From positions 124,001-188,000 of the forward strand of contig NZ_FWZT01000006.1 in NCBI RefSeq assembly GCF_900177345.1: 64,000 bases of DNA, written 5' to 3'. Below the pieces are notes generated by a model that was given only the letters and a program-made list of their open reading frames with translations, had not been told where the DNA came from and searched no databases. This DNA comes from Pseudobacteriovorax antillogorgiicola (GTDB taxonomy: Bacteria; Bdellovibrionota_B; Oligoflexia; Oligoflexales; Oligoflexaceae). The position numbers and the translations under genes are program-made. Below are positions 52,840-61,920 of this stretch, piece by piece (positions within the stretch are counted from its first letter, which is position 1; each line of letters opens with the position of its first letter).

Positions 52840-53517
52840 ATGATGATCGAGAAAGCTCCTTACACAACGAGTCATGCCTACCGCAACATTCCTACCAATC
52901 ATCCGAAGCGCCACCTTTATGGCGACGATCTCACGGAAGATGAGATCGAACTGGTTCAGTTTTGGGCTGACCACGGCTCAGGTATCGATCAAGACCAGGC
53001 CTATAAAGACCGTTGGTATGACTACAATGACCCGGAAGATCTTTCGTTCTGCTTTGAAGGAGTGGTGGTTCCACCTTCGCGGTACACAGATGGTAGCTTT
53101 CCTGTTTGGTATGCTGCCATTGATAAAGAAGAGGCTTCCCGCGCAGAAATCATCTACCACCTCTGCCGTCAGGCACGGGTCGATATGGTTCCCGATGAGG
53201 CCTACGTTTGCTATCAGAGAGCCATGTGCAAGGCAGCGGTTGAAAACCCATTGGTAGGAGACCTACGATCATTCACAAGAGATCACTGGCATCTTCACGA
53301 CGACCCACCCTACTTCGAATCTCAAAAAATTGGCCTTCAGTATCAGTCTGAAGGTTATGAGGGACTCCTATACCCATCCAAACGCTACCCTAAAGCAGAC
53401 TGCCTGGCGATATTCAACAAGCAGTCAATTTTATCAAGTAAAGTTGTCAATTTTTTTACTGTTGAAGTCTACCGGGATGCGGTAACTGTCTGCGGCGAAC
53501 CTTGGCAGGAACTCTAA
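52840..53517 (+). CDS. RES-domain toxin
   Basis: 225 residues. RYTDGSFPVWYAAIDKEEAS provides the conserved Arg, and the RES domain Glu lies in the following SRAEIIYHLC. EGYEGLLYPSKRYPKADCLA provides the Ser (GLLYPSxR). RES toxins degrade NAD+. The N-terminal ~60 residues are acidic and have no assigned function. The start is one of two adjacent ATGs (52840 or 52843) with only a weak ribosome site, which may keep toxin synthesis low. It forms a pair with the antitoxin and is convergent with the HEAT-repeat gene. Confidence 0.85.
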   Translation: MMIEKAPYTTSHAYRNIPTNHPKRHLYGDDLTEDEIELVQFWADHGSGIDQDQAYKDRWYDYNDPEDLSFCFEGVVVPPSRYTDGSFPVWYAAIDKEEASRAEIIYHLCRQARVDMVPDEAYVCYQRAMCKAAVENPLVGDLRSFTRDHWHLHDDPPYFESQKIGLQYQSEGYEGLLYPSKRYPKADCLAIFNKQSILSSKVVNFFTVEVYRDAVTVCGEPWQEL

Positions 53518-53541
53518 AGACAGTACCAATCGATCGTTCGT

Positions 53542-55368
53542 CTAAGAAGACATAGTGAGAAGAGTTCTTTGAGCGTGACGCTGCACTTCTTGCGAACGAC
53601 TACCTTCTTGACCTAATGCCTCGACAAAGTCACGGGCTTCTGGGGAGCGAGAACCAGCTAGAACATTTACGATGCGCATCATTAAATGATCAGAAACTTT
53701 CTTTGTCGCAAGGTTGATTAGCTCCCATACCGCACCGTCCTGATCGAGGTGGCCAGCCATAGCGTCGACTGCTGTCTGTAGGACGGCTTCCCGGCTCTCC
53801 CCTTTGAGAATCTTGACCAGAGCCTGATAGGCTTCCCCTTGATTGGTTTGCCCTAGCCCGTACACCGCTTGTGAGGCAACATAGGAATCCTGATCATCTA
53901 TGTATGATAGATTGACTTCTAAGTTATTGCTGTCTCGGCTGTTATTGAGCGCGGCTAAGGCCAGCCCTTTATCGCTCTTATCACGCTCTAATTGTGCCCT
54001 TAAAACAGCGCCCACATTATCGCGATGATGACCTTGTCTACCAAGAACACCTAGAGACAGCATTCCCGTGGATCGGGTATCTAAATCCGGACTTTTGCTC
54101 ATGCTATGGAGATGATCATAGACCTTATCGGAGCTACCTTTAAGCTCAGCAAGTGCGAAGGAGGTCTGTAGCTCAACATCCTTGCGATCGTAGCGCTGGG
54201 CGAAATCAAGTAGAGCCTCTTCAATATCCTTAGCCTCCATCGTCGAGATCGCACCCATAATAAGGCTCAATTGAGCTGAGATATTCTTATCATTCATTCT
54301 CTGGTCTAAGTAATCTAACAAGTCCTTACCATGTTTTGGATGAAGGTATAGGAGGGCCTCAAGTTTGTCGAACGTGTTGCTAACGCGAACATCATGCTCG
54401 TCTTCTAAATCGCCTACAAGAGCTAGGACTTGAGCTTTGCTAGCACCCCCAAGCATATCTTGCATACGCTTCTTTTTATTTTGACTGCCATAGCTTGGTA
54501 GACTGCTAGGCTTTGACACAGCAAACTTCTCTTGACTCTTCAAGGATACATCCCCAATGGGCAAGCCACGATTGATATGAGATAGTTTAAATGCTACCTG
54601 CTGGCGAGCATCCACTTTAAGCATGCTGTCATCGGTTCTGATGCCAAAGTCGAAACGGAACTGCTCAATCATAGAAGCGTTCTTGCTCAGGGTAAATTCC
54701 ACATGACTACCATTGGCTAGCAGTAGGTTCTGATCATTGGCTAGGCCATCATAAGATTTAAGTAACCTCACCTCACCTTGTGGCCCACGGGCACTATAGG
54801 ATATTTGGTATTTACCATTGCTATCAAGTTCGCTGCCCTGCCATAGGAAAGGCAGCGGCTGTGTGGCATGACTCGGGGTCTCGATCTGCATTCTGAGGGC
54901 GATGCTTTTCATAAGACCTTGAAGCATCTCATTGCCGTTTTCTGGGGTATGAATTTCTTCGATCAATCCACCCTGCGAGCGAAAATAGATCGCCTCGGTA
55001 GAGCTAGGTAACGCCCCCTCGATGGTCTGCGCCCCTTTAACCTCTACCTGCAGGGCCCTCATACTCCAGAAGAGCTGATCATCAACAATCTCATGGCTCT
55101 GAAGATGGAGGTCCATGGCTAAGGCAAAGGCTTGAGTCTGCACCGATTGGTTTTGCTCCATCTGAAGCTCAAACTGGATCGAGCCTTCATAAACTCGCTC
55201 CTCACCAGGTTGAAATGGAAAACTGAAGTCGACATGCTCCGCACTTTTCACCTCTTGCTCAGCCGATAGCTCAGGTCGAGGTGATTGCGATGGGTTCCTA
55301 TCTGGCAAAACAATGTAGGCCAGACAAACAGCTATTGCTCCTGCTAGGATCATTGACTTCAGTTTCAT
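53542..55368 (-). CDS. Exported vitellogenin-N/HEAT-repeat-like protein
   Basis: 608 residues with a signal anchor or signal peptide (MKLKSMILAGAIAVCLAYIV). Residues ~45-270 form a beta-rich domain opening FPFQPGEERVYEGSIQFEL; the later IYFRSQGGLIEEIHTPENGN resembles the vitellogenin/MTP N-terminal lipid-binding region. From about 310 to the end there are helical HEAT-type repeats (DSYVASQAVYGLGQTNQGEA, SREAVLQTAVDAMAGHLDQD). This barrel-plus-superhelix order is that of the large lipid transfer proteins. The assignment is by pattern only. It is second in an operon with the 55451 gene, 82 bp downstream of it. Confidence 0.6.
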   Translation of the reverse strand: MKLKSMILAGAIAVCLAYIVLPDRNPSQSPRPELSAEQEVKSAEHVDFSFPFQPGEERVYEGSIQFELQMEQNQSVQTQAFALAMDLHLQSHEIVDDQLFWSMRALQVEVKGAQTIEGALPSSTEAIYFRSQGGLIEEIHTPENGNEMLQGLMKSIALRMQIETPSHATQPLPFLWQGSELDSNGKYQISYSARGPQGEVRLLKSYDGLANDQNLLLANGSHVEFTLSKNASMIEQFRFDFGIRTDDSMLKVDARQQVAFKLSHINRGLPIGDVSLKSQEKFAVSKPSSLPSYGSQNKKKRMQDMLGGASKAQVLALVGDLEDEHDVRVSNTFDKLEALLYLHPKHGKDLLDYLDQRMNDKNISAQLSLIMGAISTMEAKDIEEALLDFAQRYDRKDVELQTSFALAELKGSSDKVYDHLHSMSKSPDLDTRSTGMLSLGVLGRQGHHRDNVGAVLRAQLERDKSDKGLALAALNNSRDSNNLEVNLSYIDDQDSYVASQAVYGLGQTNQGEAYQALVKILKGESREAVLQTAVDAMAGHLDQDGAVWELINLATKKVSDHLMMRIVNVLAGSRSPEARDFVEALGQEGSRSQEVQRHAQRTLLTMSS

Positions 55369-55450
55369 AGTTCTCTCCTTGATCAGATGAAGTGGGTGGG
55401 CTCACCAAGTTACCACCCACCCTTCGTTTGTGTCGATTTCTTCTCTACTG

Positions 55451-56584
55451 CTAAAGCTGGGAGTAGATATTCTGGTTGATCAGTGTTGAGTTTGATCGGA
55501 TACCATTCCAAGAGAATATGTCGTGAGTAAAGGTTTTTGAACCAAAGAGGTAGAAGATCTTAGCGAAAACGGAGACCTTTCCACTCAACAAGTCGTGAGA
55601 CTGAGACACGTTAAGATTACCTGTCAGAAGGCGTGACGAAGCGTTTACTGCGGCTGAAAATCCAGCATTCACGCTCGCATTGATAAATCTAAGAGTTCCT
55701 CGCACTCCCGCACTAACGAACACCAGATTAATACCGGCATCGACTCGGCCACCTGTGTTTACATAGGGGTTGATACCGCCACTAATTGACATGAAGTTAG
55801 TGCTATAGTTGATATTAGCTCCCATAGTTCCAGAAACTCGGCCTCCAACAGAAACAGGAACTCCAACAAAGAATAGCTTCGTCTTGCGATAGCTACGAGA
55901 AACACTAGCGTTGTAGTTCCTAACATATCCGTTCTGAGTCACATAAAACGTCGTGCCCATAGCTTTGACATCGGTTCTTGTTGTTTTGGAGGTCTTTGTG
56001 GATGTCTTACGAGTGGTTTTCGAAATAAGAGACGTTCGCCCACCAAAGACATAGCCATTGACGTCGAAGTTATCAGAGTAATTTACACTGTTGATATTGC
56101 CAGAGGTATTGAAGTTGGCAAGCTGTTGTACGCTGAAGGTTCCGCTATTGCCGAAGTTATTACTCATACTAGTTTGACGGTATCTAGGTGTATTAGCCGG
56201 TTGTGGCCAGAAGACAGGACCAGGGTCAACAGGCATAGTCGTATAGATAGGCTCTGATTGTTCCTTAAGCTTCAGCTGTTGGGCTGGCTCTTGAGGAATC
56301 GTCCACTGCTCGTGTCGTTCGCCATCAGCGAAAACTGTGGGCTGAGCTGTCATCAGTTCGACACCGCTCGTCCTCTGATAGCGCTGATAAGTTTCATTTT
56401 GCCAGGCATCCACTTCATTCCATAGGTCTTGCGCTCTGACAGTACGGGTTCCGATCTGATTGCCGTTGCTATCGTAGCGAGGAAGGTTAATGCTTTGGTT
56501 CGCTGATATTTTACTTCCAGCTGTTGCCAATCCTGCCATACTTCCAGTCGTAGCTACCAATAGTACTAAGGTTGAAATTCTCAC
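55451..56584 (-). CDS. Exported beta-rich protein of unknown function
   Basis: About 377 residues from the GTG at 56584, which has GGAAG six bases upstream and yields a clean signal peptide (VRISTLVLLVATTGSMAGLA); the frame extends to 56692 without a better start. The mature protein has an N-terminal Pro/Gln/Tyr-rich section, Asn/Gly-rich repeats (NNFGNSGTFSVQQLANFNTS), a Lys/Thr/Ser tract at KTTRKTSTKTSKTTRTDVK and a C-terminal beta-rich part (SGTMGANINYSTNFMSISGG). No family recognised. Operon partner of the vitellogenin-like protein. Confidence 0.65.
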   Translation of the reverse strand: MRISTLVLLVATTGSMAGLATAGSKISANQSINLPRYDSNGNQIGTRTVRAQDLWNEVDAWQNETYQRYQRTSGVELMTAQPTVFADGERHEQWTIPQEPAQQLKLKEQSEPIYTTMPVDPGPVFWPQPANTPRYRQTSMSNNFGNSGTFSVQQLANFNTSGNINSVNYSDNFDVNGYVFGGRTSLISKTTRKTSTKTSKTTRTDVKAMGTTFYVTQNGYVRNYNASVSRSYRKTKLFFVGVPVSVGGRVSGTMGANINYSTNFMSISGGINPYVNTGGRVDAGINLVFVSAGVRGTLRFINASVNAGFSAAVNASSRLLTGNLNVSQSHDLLSGKVSVFAKIFYLFGSKTFTHDIFSWNGIRSNSTLINQNIYSQL

Positions 56585-57068
56585 AGTATCTTCCTTACAG
56601 ATAAGTTTCGGATAAGATCTCTCTTCGATAAGAATTTGATTAACTGGCCTGAGCATCAAAATCAATTTTGATAGGGGGACATGGGGGGACATCGTGAATG
56701 AATCCCAAGGCTTGCACTAAAGGTCCTGACACTCCATTTTGCCGGACGGCTGTTTGTCACCCAGCTTCCGATGGCTTTTACCATCAACCTTGAATCACCG
56801 AAATCATTGGCAATTCCATCAAATTTGCGAATTACCGCAGATCAGGTAGGATCAGAAAAGGCGCTTTTTGAAATCTTACTGGTTAATATAGCAATCATCC
56901 ACGAGTAGCTTGCTATTTCGAAAACTATTGCTTATCACATCGCAAACAGCTACTAACTCCAACAGCTAGTGGATTAGCTGATTCTTCCTGTATCATTTCA
57001 GAAGATTGAAAACGAACAAACCTTCTCGCTCAAATTTCTCAGTAAATATTCATCGAAAGGACACTGCC
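56585..57068. other. Intergenic region upstream of the vitellogenin-like pair
   Basis: 484 bp between divergent genes. It contains the palindrome TCAAAATCAATTTTGA (56656-56671), about 72 bp from the minus-strand start, and two nearby copies of GGGGGACAT (56674 and 56685). No coding sequence or RNA gene is evident. Confidence 0.35.
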
Positions 57069-57608
57069 GTGAGAATCGCCATTTCTGGAAGCTTTTGCGT
57101 CGGAAAAACAAGCTTAGTTGAAAGCTTATCGACTGCCTTGAAGGGCTACGAGACTTTTTCAGAACCATATCATTTGATGGAGGAGGATGGACACAGCTTT
57201 TCTCATCCGCCCACCGTTGACGAATATGAAGACCAGTTGAATTATCTAAATTCGCTCATCAGTTCCAGCCCCAGTCTTTCGATATTCGATCGCAGTCCCC
57301 TCGACTTTTTGGCTTTTGCAAAAGCTCAAGGTGAAGACATTGATCCTTCCCATTGGCAAGAGCTTATTACGGAAGAGATCGATGCTCTTGATTACATTTT
57401 CTATATTCCAATAGAGCAGCCTGATAGAATCGAAGTCCCTGACGAGGAAAACCTCGAATTCCGAGGCCAGGTGGACGAAATTCTTCACGAACTCTTCAAT
57501 GATAGTGACGAGCTTCTGGGCAGCGCAAGAGTCGTAGAGATATCGGGAGATATTTCACAGAGGGTTGCGCAGGTATTGGACCATATCGCGCCAGCTAATA
57601 GAAGTTAA
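57069..57608 (+). CDS. P-loop NTPase (AAA/NadR-kinase-like)
   Basis: About 179 residues from a GTG at 57069 with AAGGA eight bases upstream; the product starts VRIAISGSFCVGKTSLVESL with the Walker A GSFCVGKTS. An upstream ATG-less extension to 57006 lacks a ribosome site. SLSIFDRSPLDFLAF is the Walker B-like DRS segment seen in nucleoside/NMN-kinase-type AAA domains. YIFYIPIEQPDRIEVPDEEN supports the small kinase fold, with a C-terminal helix. It could phosphorylate a nucleoside or similar substrate. Apparently a single gene. Confidence 0.72.
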   Translation: MRIAISGSFCVGKTSLVESLSTALKGYETFSEPYHLMEEDGHSFSHPPTVDEYEDQLNYLNSLISSSPSLSIFDRSPLDFLAFAKAQGEDIDPSHWQELITEEIDALDYIFYIPIEQPDRIEVPDEENLEFRGQVDEILHELFNDSDELLGSARVVEISGDISQRVAQVLDHIAPANRS

Positions 57609-57752
57609 GCTGACATGTGTTATATAGAAAACTTACAGTATCCAAGCCTGTTTCCTGAAAAACATTTGCGACTAAAGCAATTCTTACGCGATAGGAGAAA
57701 ACTTTGAGTCTAAAAAATTTGTTTCAGCTCTATACATCCTGTTACTTATGAA

Positions 57753-58088
57753 TTGACAAATGAAAAAACTAGAGAAATCGTCGAGTCGGAACCTGTTATA
57801 GGCGCATCTTTCTTTCCCACAGGTGGAAGAAAGCGAATCCCACTTTTCATCTGCCCAACTCGCTCCGATCAAACTTTTGAATTGAGAGTCATAGATGCAA
57901 ATGATCTGGTTGAGAAAGAAGTACAAGCGGATGGGAACCCTTCCTACAATGAAATCGACTATAAAGAGTCTCCGTACGTAGCGAGTTTTGAATCGCAAGG
58001 GTGTCGAGGGCTTATTAAGGTATCTACGGGGAAGCCGTCAATCTCTCCTGGGCTGCTCACATGTGGTTATATAGACACATATATATAG
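57753..58088 (+). CDS. Hypothetical small protein, start uncertain, possibly a decayed gene
   Basis: 111 residues if started at TTG 57753. No ATG exists in the frame and no ribosome site is near this TTG. The content is ordered enough to look coding (SFFPTGGRKRIPLFICPTRS, then ESQGCRGLIKVSTGKP, cysteines), but I recognise no family. AGGAGAAAACT-TTG at 57693-57706 looks like a real start in another frame, but that frame ends after 15 codons at 57749, so a +1 frameshift could have broken the gene. Low confidence that it is expressed. Confidence 0.35.
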   Translation: MTNEKTREIVESEPVIGASFFPTGGRKRIPLFICPTRSDQTFELRVIDANDLVEKEVQADGNPSYNEIDYKESPYVASFESQGCRGLIKVSTGKPSISPGLLTCGYIDTYI

Positions 58089-58171
58089 TCAGTCTATAAG
58101 CGTAATGATCTGTATATATTAATATATTTTCTGGACTCCCTCTTGCTTACTGAAGGTTAGGAGGATCATCC

Positions 58172-58408
58172 ATGAGACTATTATCAATCATACCTTGGGT
58201 ATTTTTCATCATCCATACTCAACCTGCGCTTGCTGATGCTAGACTGGGGTTTCAGATGGAAGGAGGAATCCTTCAATTTTCCGGGCCTGGATATTACGAC
58301 CGGATGGGTGAAGCAGAAGTTACCATGGGGACGACTCTTTCTGAAACAACATCCATTGATCTAACCATGGGAGCCATTAGCTTTCATAACTCCGACAAAA
58401 GCCATTGA
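58172..58408 (+). CDS. N-terminal half of a frame-disrupted outer-membrane beta-barrel gene
   Basis: 78 residues. Signal peptide MRLLSIIPWVFFIIHTQPAL, then RLGFQMEGGILQFSGPGYYD and EVTMGTTLSETTSIDLTMGA, typical beta-barrel strands. The frame ends at TGA in CATTGACC. The next frame (58405-58860) starts in the same four bases and continues the barrel. AGGAGG lies six to seven bases before the ATG. A weak sigma-54-like element (TGGAC, TTGC at 58132-58146) lies upstream but I do not rely on it. Confidence 0.6.
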   Translation: MRLLSIIPWVFFIIHTQPALADARLGFQMEGGILQFSGPGYYDRMGEAEVTMGTTLSETTSIDLTMGAISFHNSDKSH

Positions 58409-58860
58409 CCAAAGCTGAAAGTGAAGGCTACACCATCGGTACCCGATTCATCTACCATCCGGGGCGATTTCAAACATGGCTAGGGGTAGCTGTAGGCTCA
58501 GCCACCGACTACTTGTATGAGGATGGCTATCTTACAGGGCAAGCAAGCTCGTACTCCCTAGTGAGATATGATTTAGGAATTCAAGGCAACCTCTATCATA
58601 GTGAGAGTCTTAAGCTTGGATTGTTCGCTAGGGCGAAGCACCTTGATATAGGGAGTCATATGATCAAGAACAACCAAGACCTAGTTCTTGCCTATGGACT
58701 CAACCTCACATTTCAAATAAAACCTAGACGACAATGGCAGCACCGCTACGATTATCACCATCATATCAATATTCAACCTAGTTCGCGCTTCCTGTATTAC
58801 GTAGCCAGAGGAGCTGCTGAAATATTTCCTAGGATTCTCATGGCGATCATAAAGAATTGA
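58405..58860 (+). CDS. C-terminal half of a frame-disrupted outer-membrane beta-barrel gene
   Basis: 151 residues if started at TTG 58405. YTIGTRFIYHPGRFQTWLGV, YSLVRYDLGIQGNLYHSESL and VLAYGLNLTFQI are alternating beta-strands that continue the barrel started by the preceding frame. It has no ribosome site of its own. A one-base (-1) change in AAAA at 58397-58400 would join the two frames into one protein of about 228 residues, a normal small barrel. The C-terminal His-rich and hydrophobic tail is unusual for a barrel. Confidence 0.55.
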   Translation: MTKAESEGYTIGTRFIYHPGRFQTWLGVAVGSATDYLYEDGYLTGQASSYSLVRYDLGIQGNLYHSESLKLGLFARAKHLDIGSHMIKNNQDLVLAYGLNLTFQIKPRRQWQHRYDYHHHINIQPSSRFLYYVARGAAEIFPRILMAIIKN

Positions 58861-58998
58861 AGGCATTAGCTTCGTAATTTTGAATGTTACCACATCTGAA
58901 CAATGAATTCTGAAAGGTAAAATTAAGTCTTTCCCTACCCTACCGATCGGGCTAATAGGAATCATCCGGAGATCACACTCAGAGTTATTCGGAACGAT

Positions 58999-61848
58999 AT
59001 GGGAAATTCTGTACTAAAAGATATTGCGGTCGTCATGTTGATCGCAATTGCATACTATCTTCTCGGGACTCTGGGTCTCACCTTTGCCATTCCACCTGGC
59101 TTCGCGACTTCCATCTGGCCACCTTCGGGGTTAGCACTTTCAGCTGGCCTTCTCTGGGGATATAGAGCCATTGGGGGCGTGTTTTTAGGCTCATTTACAC
59201 TTAATTTACTCATCTCTAGCGGCGGCAGCTTTAGTGACGCCATGAACCTCAATACCCTTGTAACAGGAGCATCGATTGCCTTTGGTTCGAGTATCCAGGC
59301 CCTCGTGGCTTTTAAAATCGTCAAAACCGTCACCCAACGAGATCTCGACCTCAAGTCATTTAGTACGGTCGTAAAATTCATGATTATTGGCGGACCTATC
59401 TCATGCTTAATAAGCCCTTCTGTGGGCACAACAACTCTCTACCATCAAGATGCAATCAACTCAGACGGCTTAGCTACTACGTGGCTCACTTGGTGGGTCG
59501 GAAATACCCTCGGAGTCCTGGTTTTCGCCCCCATTACTCTCTGCTTCTTCAACCCTAAAAGCTCCTTATGGAAAAGACGACGACTCACGGTTGTCGTTCC
59601 ACTGACCATAGCATTTTTGGGAGTCGCTTTCTTCTTTCAAAAGGGCCTTGAATGGGAGATCCAACGGGCAAACCTAGTCTTTCAAGAATCAGCTGATGAT
59701 ATCAACCATGCCATAATCCAAAGACTCTCAGAGTATTCGAAGAATGTCACCATCTTTGAGAGTTTCGTGAAACTTCAAGGAAGCATTAATGAAGCCAAAT
59801 TCGCCGAGATAGCCGATCACTTTCTCCGGTTTAATCCGGGGATCCTGGCTCTATCCTGGAATCGAGTTCTTTCCGACGAACAGCGAAAATCTTTCGAAAC
59901 CTGGATGAAAGAAAAAGGTTCAAATACTTTTGAGATCCGCGACAAAACAGCAGAGGGCTTAGTGCCGGCAGATCAGCATTCAAACTATGTAGTAGTAACC
60001 TATATCGAACCTAGGGAAAGAAATATTAAAGCTTTGGGCTTGAATATCTATTCGAACCCTAAGCGGAAGCTAGCCATTGACAGAGCTGTCCAAATAAAAG
60101 GCCCTGTGACAACAGAGATCATTAGTCTCGTTCAAGGCGAAAGAACACATGATGGCATGCTCTTGCTTTATCCAGTATTCAAAAACAGAAATATTGAAGA
60201 ACCAAACCTTACCCGTGTTATGGGCTTTCTGGTAGTCGTCATCGACATCCAAGTCATGGTAGAAACGTCACTACAAAGGCTCAATAAACAAGGAATGGAC
60301 CTCTTCGTCATCGATCGCACACCTAACACATCTGAAATTTTGGTCTACAGTAGTACCAAGGAAAATCATCCTATCTCCTATTATGAGACTCTATCACTTG
60401 ATTCCGAGAATAAATTCTCGACAAGTAGAAAATTCTCTTTCGGTGCGAGAGACTTTGAAATCATCACCAGCTTAAAATCTGAATCCATCATGAGAGATCA
60501 ATCGTGGAAACTGTGGTTCCTATCACTTGTTGGTTTGTTGTTTGTCTCGCTTCTCAATACACTACTTCTTGTAATCAGTGGTCGGGAAGCTGTAGTAGAA
60601 GCTGCCTTTATCCAAAAACAACAAGCTGAGAAGATCTTAGAAAAGAAAGTTGCAGAGAGGACAGCAGACTTGGAAATTGCTAGAGATATCGCTATCAAAA
60701 GTGAAAAGGTGAAATCTAGCTTCCTGGCGAATATGAGCCATGAAATCAGAACGCCCTTGAATGGCATCATTGGCCTCACATCTCTCCTTTCCGAAGAGAG
60801 CTTCTCACCGGAAAAAAAGAGGTATATTGACACCATATCTTCCTGCGCCGACAATCTCATGGTTATAGTCAACGATATTCTCGATTTTTCTAAGATTGAG
60901 TCTGGCAAACTTGAGATTCGAAAAGCCCCTTTTAGGGTTACAGATACAATTGAGAAATGTATAAGTCTATATAAATCTAAAGCCTCCGAAAAAAATATAG
61001 AATTCAAAACGGATCTTTCACAGCTTGATCTTGATGTCTTAGAATCCGACGAATCGAGAGTTTTCCAAATACTATGCAATTTAGTAAACAATGCAATTAA
61101 ATTTAGTGAAGGTCATCCTGTCGCGATTTCAGCCAAAACAACTTCTATAAAAGGTGATCTATATCAACTCGACATCTCCGTTGTAGACTCTGGTATTGGG
61201 ATTCCTAAGAACAAACTCGCAACTATTTTCAGCTCTTTCACACAGGCTGATTCGTCCATAAGTCGTAAATATGGTGGTACTGGGCTAGGCCTTACCATTA
61301 GTAAGCGATTAGCGGAACTCCTTAACGGAGATTTAGCCGTCGTTAGTATTGAAGGGCAAGGCTCGAATTTTACCTTAAGCATTCCTGCAAAGAAGGCCAT
61401 GATTAGTGAGGCGATAGATTCTAAGCAGAGAGCGAATGATTTTTCCAGCCTAGGCTTGAAAGTTTTGGTGGTAGAGGACAATGATCTAAATCGTGAACTA
61501 ATGATGGTTTTTCTAAAAAAGCTGGGCATAGAGGCTGACTATGCGATTAATGGCCAAATAGCTGTGGAAGCCGTTAGCAGTAAGCCTTATGACTTAATTT
61601 TCATGGATATGCAGATGCCAGTTATGGGTGGGATTGAAGCTACGAAAAAAATCCGGCAAATATTCGACTCGGATACTGTGAAAATTGTGGCCATGACAGC
61701 AAATGTTCTACCAGAGCAGAGACACGAATGCACCGAGGCTGGTATGGACGACTTCATTTCCAAGCCAATGAAAAGAAAACAGATTGCTTTAGCGATCGAA
61801 GCACTGTTCCCATCAGATCGCAATGAGCAAGTTGGGAAAACGGTATAG
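58999..61848 (+). CDS. MASE1-CHASE hybrid histidine kinase
   Basis: 949 residues. MASE1 membrane domain ~1-215 (GFATSIWPPSGLALSAGLL); a CHASE-type periplasmic sensor ~225-500 (FLRFNPGILALSWNRVLSDE); one transmembrane segment ~505-525; coiled coil; HisKA with His581 in SFLANMSHEIRTPLNGIIGL; HATPase (LVNNAIKFS, GTGLGLTISKRL); and a C-terminal receiver with acceptor Asp870 (LIFMDMQMPVMGG) and Lys in FISKPMKRKQ. It is a typical hybrid kinase and needs a separate Hpt partner; several Hpt proteins are encoded nearby. A hairpin without a T-run (GGCGCAC/GTGCGCC, 61863-61882) follows. Confidence 0.9.
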   Translation: MGNSVLKDIAVVMLIAIAYYLLGTLGLTFAIPPGFATSIWPPSGLALSAGLLWGYRAIGGVFLGSFTLNLLISSGGSFSDAMNLNTLVTGASIAFGSSIQALVAFKIVKTVTQRDLDLKSFSTVVKFMIIGGPISCLISPSVGTTTLYHQDAINSDGLATTWLTWWVGNTLGVLVFAPITLCFFNPKSSLWKRRRLTVVVPLTIAFLGVAFFFQKGLEWEIQRANLVFQESADDINHAIIQRLSEYSKNVTIFESFVKLQGSINEAKFAEIADHFLRFNPGILALSWNRVLSDEQRKSFETWMKEKGSNTFEIRDKTAEGLVPADQHSNYVVVTYIEPRERNIKALGLNIYSNPKRKLAIDRAVQIKGPVTTEIISLVQGERTHDGMLLLYPVFKNRNIEEPNLTRVMGFLVVVIDIQVMVETSLQRLNKQGMDLFVIDRTPNTSEILVYSSTKENHPISYYETLSLDSENKFSTSRKFSFGARDFEIITSLKSESIMRDQSWKLWFLSLVGLLFVSLLNTLLLVISGREAVVEAAFIQKQQAEKILEKKVAERTADLEIARDIAIKSEKVKSSFLANMSHEIRTPLNGIIGLTSLLSEESFSPEKKRYIDTISSCADNLMVIVNDILDFSKIESGKLEIRKAPFRVTDTIEKCISLYKSKASEKNIEFKTDLSQLDLDVLESDESRVFQILCNLVNNAIKFSEGHPVAISAKTTSIKGDLYQLDISVVDSGIGIPKNKLATIFSSFTQADSSISRKYGGTGLGLTISKRLAELLNGDLAVVSIEGQGSNFTLSIPAKKAMISEAIDSKQRANDFSSLGLKVLVVEDNDLNRELMMVFLKKLGIEADYAINGQIAVEAVSSKPYDLIFMDMQMPVMGGIEATKKIRQIFDSDTVKIVAMTANVLPEQRHECTEAGMDDFISKPMKRKQIALAIEALFPSDRNEQVGKTV

Positions 61849-61862
61849 ATTTACCTATTCGG

Positions 61863-61882
61863 GGCGCACATACAAGTGCGCC
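61863..61882. terminator. Hairpin between convergent kinase and lipoprotein genes
   Basis: GGCGCAC-ATACAA-GTGCGCC, a perfect 7-bp GC-rich stem. No T-run on either strand. It lies between the convergent genes ending at 61848 and 61921. Confidence 0.45.
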
Positions 61883-61920
61883 TGCAACGAAGAAGGACTA
61901 CCTTAAGCCTCTTTCAAAAG

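Noticed and set aside
58132-58146. Sigma-54 promoter before the split barrel gene
   Set aside because: GG and TTGC have the right spacing, but the rest of the -24 element is poor (TGGACT) and the leader would be only about 15 bases.
58405-58860. Independent second barrel gene
   Set aside because: No ribosome site, no signal peptide, and the frame begins in the middle of a barrel; a disrupted single gene explains it better.
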